From an uncultured Eubacteriales bacterium (GTDB lineage: Bacteria; Bacillota; Clostridia; Oscillospirales; RGIG7773): a DNA stretch of 14,281 bases. The stretch spans positions 1-14,281 of the forward strand of contig CAKTDK010000032.1 of assembly GCA_934541205.1 (NCBI GenBank), written 5' to 3'. A program made the position numbers and the translations under genes. The notes below the pieces were generated by a model, which saw nothing but the letters and a program-made list of their open reading frames with translations, was not told the origin of the DNA and did no database searches. Shown here in pieces: positions 1 through 5,916 of the stretch; within the stretch, counting starts at the first letter, position 1; each line of letters begins with the position of its first letter.

Positions 1-59
1 CTTTCACTGTATTAAGAACTTGAACCAACATCTATTTTAAGCTTAAAATCAAAATCCTT

Positions 60-1439
60 TTATTTGCTTTCATCAATTTCAAAGACTTTTCTATCAATAA
101 CAATAATTCTTTTAGCAATATAATAATATTTAAAAAATTGCTGCCATATCCTTCCAACCTTTTCAATAGTTCTGTAAAAATTGCTTGTTATCATCTGTAT
201 AGGCATTTTAGCCTGATTTTGAAGAGCAATAATCGCCGCAGCAGACATGGTAGATGTAAAAGCATCTCCCGTTGCAACTTCACTGACTCCCGTCATCATT
301 CTCGTATACTCCGTAAGCTTGTCTGTCAGAAGAAGCGGCATAGATGAAAAATTGGGAGTTTGCATATATTTTATGCCGTCGCCGGTTTGTGAATAATCAA
401 TTATCATTTCACCGGGTTCATTTGTTATTTTTTGATTTATACTTCCGTCTTTTATAAGCATTTTAGGCCAAGCTAAATCCTGTACCGCTAATAACTGCAT
501 TGCAATATTAAAATTAATTGCTTTTTGATTTGGAATTATACCTTCTACTTCTCCCGCACCAAAAACAGATTTTTTTCTACGCTTCCAGCAAAATTTTGCA
601 ATCGGATAAATTGTTAAAGGCATTTCTATTTCGGAAGTTATCAATGTATTTTCCACGCTTTTTACAAAAAATACTTTTTTCTCTTTTCTTGTATATCTCT
701 TTCCGTTTTCTTCATATATCTTTTCAACATCTTTTTTATAATAAGCTGTCAAAACTGTTACTTTTTCCTGTCCGTTTTCACCCGTTTTTTCCGCATCATA
801 AGTATTTTCGGGAGAATCGCTTTTTATCTCATCAATAAATATCTTTGAAATTCCGTTTTCTTTTGCTATATCTTTTACTTTTTCTACAGGCAGTCTGTTT
901 GAAATAATTATAAATTCCTGTTTTTCTATATCTTCTGTCTGAGGATTTGAAAAAAATATATTTATCGGATCTATAACTTCTCCTGAAACATCTCCTATTC
1001 CTTTTCCCTGAATATTTTTGTCGGCATCCCAGAAATAATGAAGAATACCTGTCCCGTTTGTAGCCGCGTCTTCTACAACCTTATCATTTAAATCATCCTG
1101 GTCTACACTTTCCCATAAAGCAGCAGCAAGATTAGTAAAGTTTTCTGCTCCTTCAATAGCTTTCTTTTCTACATTTTTATCGTTTGGAAGCTGAAACGGC
1201 GTATATACCATTTTTAATTTTGAATTTAATACATTTGATTTTCTCTGATTTATTATATAGCTTATCATATTCATAACCGGTCTTGGCATATGAGCTGTTT
1301 TTTCTGTTGCCGCAGGCCATTGTTTACCCATTTTAAAATCTTCATACATAGGCCAGTCATGAGTAAAACCCATTTCTCTTTGATAATTTAATCCTTTTTC
1401 ATAAATATCCCATATTTTTTTACTTGTTATCTGTTCCAT
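60..1439 (-). CDS. Phage portal protein (P22/SPP1-like), interrupted by in-frame TAA
   Basis: Portal proteins form the dodecameric ring at the capsid vertex through which the terminase pumps DNA. The call rests on position directly downstream of TerL and a small ORF, on the acidic/aromatic N-terminus (MEQITSKKIWDIYEKGLNYQ), on the 'PRPVMNMISYIINQRKSNVL' block near residues 53-72 and on the 'MTGVSEVATGD' segment typical of portals that precede a long helical C-terminus. ATG 1437-1439 has GGAGG just upstream. The frame stops at TAA 60-62 after 459 codons, but the same frame continues as KDFDFKLKIDVGSSS, then a second TAA (12-14), then YSE. The 'KIDVGSS.YSE' stretch looks like conserved portal sequence, so the gene is broken rather than naturally short, and the true C-terminus lies left of the window. 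Portal identity is from family knowledge; pseudogene status is inference. Confidence 0.8.
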   Translation of the reverse strand: MEQITSKKIWDIYEKGLNYQREMGFTHDWPMYEDFKMGKQWPAATEKTAHMPRPVMNMISYIINQRKSNVLNSKLKMVYTPFQLPNDKNVEKKAIEGAENFTNLAAALWESVDQDDLNDKVVEDAATNGTGILHYFWDADKNIQGKGIGDVSGEVIDPINIFFSNPQTEDIEKQEFIIISNRLPVEKVKDIAKENGISKIFIDEIKSDSPENTYDAEKTGENGQEKVTVLTAYYKKDVEKIYEENGKRYTRKEKKVFFVKSVENTLITSEIEMPLTIYPIAKFCWKRRKKSVFGAGEVEGIIPNQKAINFNIAMQLLAVQDLAWPKMLIKDGSINQKITNEPGEMIIDYSQTGDGIKYMQTPNFSSMPLLLTDKLTEYTRMMTGVSEVATGDAFTSTMSAAAIIALQNQAKMPIQMITSNFYRTIEKVGRIWQQFFKYYYIAKRIIVIDRKVFEIDESK

Positions 1440-1617
1440 TATTATTTCCTCCGTTTAACCATTCATTTATTAATTTAATGCTTTCCTGTGTTTCGGGTTT
1501 ATTGTTTTTTAATTTAGGCATATAACCTTTTTTGCACTGAATCTTTACCTTTATCCCAAGATACAGTCCAAAAATTCCTATTATTCCTCCCGATAAAAAA
1601 CTTAATATTTCTACCAT
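1420..1617 (-). CDS. Small phage membrane protein between terminase and portal
   Basis: This 65-residue protein has one hydrophobic segment at about residues 4-22 (ILSFLSGGIIGIFGLYLGI), followed by a basic stretch (KVKIQCKKGYMPK) and a polar Asn/Gly-rich tail. That fits a single-span membrane protein with a cytoplasmic basic anchor. Its ATG overlaps the terminase stop (ATGGTAG, 1611-1617), with AGGAG upstream inside the terminase gene, and its 3' end overlaps the portal start by 20 bases, so it is embedded in the packaging operon and probably translationally coupled. I do not recognise a family. A holin-like role is possible by topology alone, but the position between TerL and portal is not where holins usually sit. 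Confidence 0.6.
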   Translation of the reverse strand: MVEILSFLSGGIIGIFGLYLGIKVKIQCKKGYMPKLKNNKPETQESIKLINEWLNGGNNNGTDNK

Positions 1618-2960
1618 AATAAATTTTCATCTCCTTTTTTATTTTCATTGTATTTAAACATCCATAAATTATCCGGTTTTTCTTTTTTCTCTGTTTTTCC
1701 ACGTGGATTAAATGTAACAAAACCTCTTATAGCATCCGGTCCATGTGTTAACTCATGAGGGTTTTGTGCAATATCTCCGATTTTCTTATCATCATATCTC
1801 AGCTGCGGCAAAGTCCTTATAAGATTTTTGCACTGTGGAAATATTAAAAGTTTAGCTGTCATATTGCCAAATTGGTCTTTATAAGGTTTAAGCCATTCTT
1901 TCATCTCAAGCCATCCTGCTATTCTTCCTGTACCGTTTTTTGTGAGTCTTAGCCCTTCTTTCTGAAATATTTCGGCTACACTTTTTCCGGTTTCCTGCCT
2001 TCTGTTCCACAAATCTTTAGGTGCGATAAAATATTCAACATTATCATTCTCCTTACACTCTAAAATTTTTTTGCAGGCATCTGAAATTATTAAATTTTTT
2101 TCATATATTTCTTTATAAATATAAGCTGTATTATCTGGTGAAACTGCTATAAAATATCCGGCAAGCATATCAAGTCCGTAGTCCATAGTAAAATAAATTC
2201 TGTAATTTTCCGGAATTTCAAAAGACTCTGTTACATGAATATTTTCATCAAATTCGGAAAAATATTGTCCTTCATATACTCCCCAATCCCCGTAAAGCAT
2301 AGCTTTTTTTCTCTCTTTCGGAAGATTTTCCAAAGCAGAAATATAATCGGGAGAATTTTTCATTATAAAATCATTATCATATACCAAAGATTTTATAAAC
2401 GTATAATCCTCTTTTTTTTCACTGTTTTTATACAGTCTATCTATAAAAAGCCTTTTTACCCATCCATGTCCCACACCTCCCGGATTGCATGTTAAATAAA
2501 ATCTCGGCTTAAACTTCTTTTTTAAAAATCCCGAACTTCTGTTGCATTCGGTAAGACATTGAAATTGAAACTCAGTAAATTGTGTAGCTTCCTCCATAAA
2601 TATTACATCATAACTCTGACCCTGATATTGTAGAACATCTCTTTCATTATCACAGTATCCCAGCTTTATTCTGCTTCCATTATAAAATAAAAAGGCTTTA
2701 TCAGTATCTTTATATACCGCCGTATCTTTTAAAAGTTTCATAAGCGGAATTATATGATTTTCTTTTAATTGAGGATATGTACGTCTTAAAAGAAGAATCT
2801 GTATACCCGGATAATTAAGAGACAGCAGTATTATTTTTATTCTGGCAGCCCAGCTTTTGCCTCCTCCTCTTGCTCCCCCATACGCTACAAATCTTGTATC
2901 AGCATTAAAAAATTCTTCCTGTTTTTTATTGGGAGAATCAATATTTAAAATATTATTCAT
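1611..2960 (-). CDS. Phage terminase large subunit (TerL)
   Basis: This is the ATP-driven DNA-packaging motor and headful/site nuclease. The N-terminal ATPase has Walker A GGARGGGKS at residues 28-36, Walker B VIFMEEA at 119-125 with the catalytic Glu pair, and the coupling motif TCNPGG at 157-162. The C-terminal RNase H-like nuclease has Asp260 in 'FTMDYG', a further acidic residue near 316 in 'APKDLW' and Asp409 in 'THGPDA', the usual metal-binding acidic positions. The 449-residue length is normal and no lesion is visible. Its ATG overlaps the stop of the upstream DUF1492 gene by 8 bases (2953-2960), and its TAG overlaps the next start, so translation is probably coupled. No small terminase gene is recognisable upstream. 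Confidence 0.93.
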   Translation of the reverse strand: MNNILNIDSPNKKQEEFFNADTRFVAYGGARGGGKSWAARIKIILLSLNYPGIQILLLRRTYPQLKENHIIPLMKLLKDTAVYKDTDKAFLFYNGSRIKLGYCDNERDVLQYQGQSYDVIFMEEATQFTEFQFQCLTECNRSSGFLKKKFKPRFYLTCNPGGVGHGWVKRLFIDRLYKNSEKKEDYTFIKSLVYDNDFIMKNSPDYISALENLPKERKKAMLYGDWGVYEGQYFSEFDENIHVTESFEIPENYRIYFTMDYGLDMLAGYFIAVSPDNTAYIYKEIYEKNLIISDACKKILECKENDNVEYFIAPKDLWNRRQETGKSVAEIFQKEGLRLTKNGTGRIAGWLEMKEWLKPYKDQFGNMTAKLLIFPQCKNLIRTLPQLRYDDKKIGDIAQNPHELTHGPDAIRGFVTFNPRGKTEKKEKPDNLWMFKYNENKKGDENLLW

Positions 2961-3342
2961 CTATACTAATCATCCCCAAAGCTTTTTTATGTAATATAAA
3001 AACATATTGATAACAAAAATACATTTTTTCCGCAACTTCCTCCCAAGTCAAATTCATTATGTATCTGTATTTCAAAAGCAATCTGCAATTTTCATCCTGA
3101 ACGGATTTTATTTTTTCTTCTATTTCTTTTCTCTTTTTTAATAATTTATCTGTTTCCAGAATTTTTTTATTCTCTAAATCAATAATTTGAGTGACAATAT
3201 TTTTTACCTTGTCATATTCCATATTTTTTATACTGTTTGAAATTTCATATAATTCCTTAAGATCATCTTCAATACATTTTATTGATAATTTTATCCTGTA
3301 ATAATCCTTTAAATATTCCTGTTTCTCTTTAATAGTTTTCAT
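2953..3342 (-). CDS. DUF1492/sigma-70 region 4-like phage regulator
   Basis: This is a 129-residue, highly charged, largely helical protein. A long coiled coil runs through about residues 20-80. A C-terminal helix-turn-helix follows at about 85-122 (LLLKYRYIMNLTWEEVAEKM, then an aromatic stretch and LHKKAL). The 'Y-RY-..-TWEE-A-.M-..-HKKAL' pattern is that of DUF1492/ArpU-like proteins, which resemble sigma-70 region 4 and are usually encoded just before the phage terminase genes, where they are thought to switch on late transcription. The ATG has AAGGA just upstream, within the end of the preceding gene (14-base overlap). It sits where a small terminase might be expected, and a TerS role cannot be excluded, but the HTH pattern argues for a regulator. 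Confidence 0.7.
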   Translation of the reverse strand: MKTIKEKQEYLKDYYRIKLSIKCIEDDLKELYEISNSIKNMEYDKVKNIVTQIIDLENKKILETDKLLKKRKEIEEKIKSVQDENCRLLLKYRYIMNLTWEEVAEKMYFCYQYVFILHKKALGMISIDE

Positions 3343-3733
3343 TGTTTTCCTTAATCCCCTTAAACATAAATTTTTTAAAATTTTTAAAATCCTGAAAACA
3401 AAAATCTAAGATAAGCTTTGACTTTTCCTCCTCTTTCAACAATAAAAATGCATTTTTTATTATTTCTATCTTTTCTTTTTTATTTAAAAAATCAAACCAA
3501 AAACTGTAATAAAAATCAAATTGATTTTTATTTATATAGTTTTCAAAATATTCATCTTTTTTTACTTGTTTAATATAATGATGCATACATCTTCTATGTA
3601 TTTGCATATCTTCAAAATTAAGCAATTCATTATCATATATTTCATCATAGCAAAAACTGCAAATACCTGATATTTTGTATTTCTTTTCTGGGCATCTAAA
3701 ATCACATGGATCATAACCGCAAATAACACACAT
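3329..3733 (-). CDS. Cys-rich putative zinc-binding phage protein, first gene of the leftward operon
   Basis: The protein has 134 residues from ATG 3731-3733. I prefer this start to the GTG at 3740-3742 because that GTG lies inside the ribosome binding site (GGAGTG), while the ATG is well spaced from it. The N-terminus holds CxxC at residues 2-5, Cys10 and Cys14, a second CxxC at 25-28, and an HRRC-x-HH cluster around residues 46-52. That is enough ligands for two zinc sites in a treble-clef- or LIM-like knuckle. The rest is Lys/Glu/Phe-rich and helical. It is the first gene behind the strong leftward phage promoter and overlaps the DUF1492 gene. I do not recognise a named family. Zinc binding is inferred from cysteine spacing; the function (regulator, anti-host factor, recombination accessory) is unknown. 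Confidence 0.6.
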   Translation of the reverse strand: MCVICGYDPCDFRCPEKKYKISGICSFCYDEIYDNELLNFEDMQIHRRCMHHYIKQVKKDEYFENYINKNQFDFYYSFWFDFLNKKEKIEIIKNAFLLLKEEEKSKLILDFCFQDFKNFKKFMFKGIKENNENY

Positions 3734-3749
3734 TTTTCTCACTCCTTTT

Positions 3750-3829
3750 TATTCAAATGAATATCTTTAGTGTTTATATTATATATATTTGAATAATATT
3801 TGTCAATATTATTTATGATTTTGAATAAT
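3750..3829. promoter_or_regulatory. Candidate repressor operator cluster between divergent phage genes
   Basis: Three copies of the heptamer TTGAATA occur: minus strand at 3750-3756 (within the near-palindrome TATTCAAATGAATA), and plus strand at 3789-3795 and 3821-3827. The last two belong to a longer shared core, TTTGAATAAT, spaced 32 bases apart, about three helical turns. A perfect inverted repeat (AATAATATT, 4-base gap, AATATTATT; 3792-3813) overlaps the leftward -35. Together they flank both promoters, the usual layout for cooperative binding by an XRE repressor. Binding itself is inference. Confidence 0.5.
3778..3806 (-). promoter_or_regulatory. Leftward prophage early promoter, perfect sigma-A consensus
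   Basis: On the minus strand, TTGACA (3801-3806) and TATAAT (3778-3783) are separated by exactly 17 bases, and a good ribosome binding site and the Cys-rich gene start lie about 40 bases further on. Such a perfect promoter needs tight repression in a lysogen. The -35 is covered by a perfect inverted repeat (3792-3813), as expected for repressor control. Confidence 0.8.
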
Positions 3830-3831
3830 TC

Positions 3832-3860
3832 TTTACATATTTGTTTTTTTATGTTATCAT
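3832..3860 (+). promoter_or_regulatory. Rightward promoter of the repressor gene
   Basis: TTTACA (3832-3837), a 17-base spacer, then TATCAT (3855-3860). Predicted transcription start is near 3867, giving a very short leader that barely includes the ribosome binding site AAGAGGTG (3866-3873). An operator-like TTGAATA copy abuts the -35 on its upstream side, so the repressor may control its own gene. Confidence 0.5.
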
Positions 3861-3879
3861 ATTTTAAGAGGTGATTTGC

Positions 3880-4359
3880 ATGATAAACCAACAACAAAGC
3901 TTTTCTTTGGGAGATAAATTAAAGCTTCTTTTTAAAGAAAATTACACGACCGTAAATGAAGTAGCAAAAAAAATTGGAGTAAGTCCTCAAACTTTATATA
4001 GCCTTATAAAAAGAAATTCTTCAAAAATAGATATGACTTTGCTTGATAAAATTGCTGCTGAACTCAATGTAGATATAAATTATTTTTTCAGTGATTCCAA
4101 TGTGATTAATCCTTCCGGCAAAGAACTTATCAGAAAATTCAGTTTCCTTGACAGTTACGGAAAAGAAGCTGTATTAAATTTACTTGAAACAGAGTATAAA
4201 CGCTGTTCATCATACTTAACAAATACCGACGGTTATCGAAAGAATTCCGGTAATCTATCTATTGCTGCAAGAGGCAAAGGTCAGCTCTCTCAAGAAGAAC
4301 TTCCGGAAGACGTACTTATTGCTATTAAAAAAATTATAGATGAACGTGATGAAAAATGA
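3880..4359 (+). CDS. XRE-family phage repressor (ImmR-like)
   Basis: Likely maintains lysogeny by binding the operators upstream. I start it at ATG 3880-3882, six bases after AAGAGGTG, not at the in-frame GTG at 3871, which lies within that ribosome binding site; this gives 159 residues. An N-terminal HTH_3/XRE domain occupies about residues 8-67, with the recognition part 'TVNEVAKKIGVSPQTLYSLI' and the usual 'DKIAAELNVDINYFF' ending. A helical linker (SFLDSYGKEAVLNLLETEY) follows, then a short polar tail. There is no S24/LexA-type autoprotease domain, so induction must come from outside. The downstream ImmA-like gene overlaps by 4 bases (ATGA) and fits the ImmR/ImmA arrangement of ICEBs1, in which ImmA cleaves the repressor. 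Repressor class is clear; control by the neighbour is inference. Confidence 0.85.
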   Translation: MINQQQSFSLGDKLKLLFKENYTTVNEVAKKIGVSPQTLYSLIKRNSSKIDMTLLDKIAAELNVDINYFFSDSNVINPSGKELIRKFSFLDSYGKEAVLNLLETEYKRCSSYLTNTDGYRKNSGNLSIAARGKGQLSQEELPEDVLIAIKKIIDERDEK

Positions 4360-4931
4360 ACGGTATAAACTTTCTTTTAAAATTCGGATGTAAAAAACTT
4401 CCCGTTGACCTTTTAAAAATAATTTCGGAAAACAATATTTCTTTAATTCCATATTCTAACTTTTATTCTAATAAAAATATTAAACAAAAAATTTTGTTTT
4501 ATTTAAGCTATGACGGATTTTCAATAAAAAAAGACGGTAAATATATCATTTTTTATAACGATGAAATTAAAAACAAAAGACGAATACGCTGGACTTTGGC
4601 CCATGAATTAATTCATATTTACAGCGGTCATCTAGAAGAAAACTTTATAAACCTTGATCCGAAATTGGACAAATATGTGGACTATCAGACTGTAAAATTG
4701 CTTTGTCCTACAGTAATTTTAAAGTTATGCAATATAAAATCTCCCAAAGAAATTCAAAAACTATGTGATGTTTCTCTTGCAGTATCCCAAAACGCTTATC
4801 AAAGATTTCTCTCTCAAAAAAATTATCAGTTTTATAACTTTACAAAAGAAGAACAAAAATTAGCTTATAACTTTTCAGATTTTATAGAAACTTATAATAA
4901 TTATAAGTTTTTAAAAGAAATATATTTTTAA
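4356..4931 (+). CDS. ImmA/IrrE-like zinc metallopeptidase, possibly with altered third ligand
   Basis: This 191-residue protein is translationally coupled to the repressor (ATGA overlap). The family cleaves phage/ICE repressors to trigger induction. The core motif is clear: 'RWTLAHELIHIYSGH', with HELIH at residues 83-87 and His92. In typical relatives a segment resembling 'E-x-x-A-N-x-F-A-x-x-L-L-x-P' follows and supplies the third zinc ligand. Here the matching stretch is DKYVDYQTVKLLCP (105-118): the LL-x-P anchor is kept, but the aligned Glu appears to be Tyr107, with Asp105 and Asp109 close by. The enzyme may be inactive, use a substitute ligand, or be misaligned by eye. The C-terminal third is unusually rich in Tyr, Phe, Asn and Lys. 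A terminator follows within 45 bases. Family assignment is solid; activity is uncertain. Confidence 0.85.
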   Translation: MNGINFLLKFGCKKLPVDLLKIISENNISLIPYSNFYSNKNIKQKILFYLSYDGFSIKKDGKYIIFYNDEIKNKRRIRWTLAHELIHIYSGHLEENFINLDPKLDKYVDYQTVKLLCPTVILKLCNIKSPKEIQKLCDVSLAVSQNAYQRFLSQKNYQFYNFTKEEQKLAYNFSDFIETYNNYKFLKEIYF

Positions 4932-4973
4932 TTTCTTATATAAAAATTATATAGAATTCATACAGTAAAAAAC

Positions 4974-5024
4974 TATCGCATAAAAACCCCGGTATATTTT
5001 ATATACCGGGGTTTTTATGCGATA
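4974..5024. terminator. Perfect bidirectional terminator between convergent immA-like gene and yebC
   Basis: Two perfectly complementary 24-base arms (4974-4997 and 5001-5024) flank a three-base loop. The core is a CCCCGGTAT/ATACCGGGG stem with A5 before and T5 after it, so it works as an intrinsic terminator in both directions. It separates the rightward phage gene from the leftward core operon. The complementarity running past the T-tract into ATGCGATA is unusual for a plain terminator. Confidence 0.85.
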
Positions 5025-5040
5025 CAATGTAATATAACAA

Positions 5041-5126
5041 AAAAGATTCTTCGGAGCAAAAACCCCTCAGAATGATAAAACAGTAGAAAACCCTGTCATT
5101 CTGAATCATTAGGAGAAGAATCTTTT
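5041..5126. repeat. 86-bp REP/MITE-like palindromic repeat
   Basis: Outer 12-base arms AAAAGATTCTTC (5041-5052) and GAAGAATCTTTT (5115-5126) are perfect complements, and inner arms TCAGAATGA (5067-5075) and TCATTCTGA (5096-5104) also match perfectly. The combination 'TCATTCTGA...GAAGAATCT' is a pattern I know from dispersed palindromic elements in many anaerobe and metagenome genomes. It codes for nothing and sits in the intergenic space 3' of yebC, where it can fold as a cruciform or mRNA 3' hairpin. Copy number in this genome cannot be judged from the window. Confidence 0.7.
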
Positions 5127-5163
5127 ATGAATTTTATTAATTGAAATGACTTTATTACAACTT

Positions 5164-5901
5164 TTATTCTAAATTAGTCCATACGTCCTGAACATCGTCG
5201 TCATCTTCAAGATGTTCTAAAAGCAAATCCATAAATTTTACCTGATTTTCATCATTTAAAGAAACATAATTTGACGGAACTTTTTCCTTTTGAGCAGAAG
5301 CAAATTTGTATCCTTCTCTTTCAAGGCTGTCACATACAGCTGTAAAATTTTCAGGCGAAGTAATTATTTCAAAAGTATCTTCATCTTCCTCACTAAAATC
5401 CTCTGCCCCGATGTCAAGAGCGCTCATCATCAAAGAATCAGCATCAATTTCATTTCCGTTTTCATCTTCTTTATTTATAATAATAACGCCTTTTTCTTCA
5501 AACATCCAGGACACTGAACCGCTTGTTCCCATATTTCCGCCAAATTTGTCAAAATAATGGCGTATAGAAGATGCTGTTCGGTTTTTATTATCAGTAAGAG
5601 TTTCAACAAGAACTGCTACTCCGCCAGGTCCATAACCTTCATAAACGTTTTCTTCATAATTTGCAGTATTATCAGCGCCTGACGCTTTTTTTATAACTCT
5701 GTCTATATTATCATTAGGAACATTATTGGCCTTTGCTTTAGCGATACAATCTCTAAGCTTTGAATTAGCCGAAGGATCAGCTCCTCCTTCTTTTACGGCC
5801 ATAATAATTTCTTTTGAAACCTTAGTAAAAATTTTTGCTCTCTGGGCATCTGTTTTACCCTTCTTGTGCATTATATTTTTCCACTTTGAATGTCCTGACA
5901 C
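5164..5901 (-). CDS. yebC: YebC/PmpR-TACO1 family protein
   Basis: The N-terminus MSGHSKWKNIMHKKGKTDAQ is the diagnostic YebC start, followed by RAKIFTKVSKEI, KANNVPNDNIDR and EGYGPGGVAVLVETLTDNKN, all landmarks of the three-domain family. The 245-residue length is standard. These are cytosolic proteins once named as transcriptional regulators; more recent work on YebC and mitochondrial TACO1 points to a translation role, helping ribosomes through difficult (proline-rich) stretches. The start is GTG (5899-5901), seven bases after GGAGG (5909-5913). It lies 15 bases after the pnp stop, so it is the last gene of rpsO-pnp-yebC. The C-terminus is very acidic (LEDDDDVQDVW), normal for the family. 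Linkage to two RNA/ribosome genes suits a translation role. Confidence 0.96.
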   Translation of the reverse strand: MSGHSKWKNIMHKKGKTDAQRAKIFTKVSKEIIMAVKEGGADPSANSKLRDCIAKAKANNVPNDNIDRVIKKASGADNTANYEENVYEGYGPGGVAVLVETLTDNKNRTASSIRHYFDKFGGNMGTSGSVSWMFEEKGVIIINKEDENGNEIDADSLMMSALDIGAEDFSEEDEDTFEIITSPENFTAVCDSLEREGYKFASAQKEKVPSNYVSLNDENQVKFMDLLLEHLEDDDDVQDVWTNLE

Positions 5902-5916
5902 AATAACCCCTCCGAA

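Noticed and set aside
12..62. TAA reassigned to glutamine in the phage genome
   Set aside because: TAA, TAG and TGA all end genes in the window (for example TAA for the small membrane, DUF1492 and host genes, TAG for TerL, TGA for the repressor), so genome-wide recoding is not supported; simple decay or error explains the two TAA codons.
138..838. Plus-strand open frames of 69 and 106 codons opposite the portal gene
   Set aside because: Leu/Phe/Ser/His-rich translations without ribosome binding sites, fully antisense to a recognisable coding sequence; shadows of codon bias.
3871..3879. GTG start for the repressor
   Set aside because: The GTG is part of the AAGAGGTG ribosome binding site; the ATG at 3880 is correctly spaced from it.
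4932..5163. tRNA or attachment site at the prophage edge
   Set aside because: No cloverleaf or CCA-proximal tRNA arm is visible, and without the other prophage end no duplicated att core can be identified.
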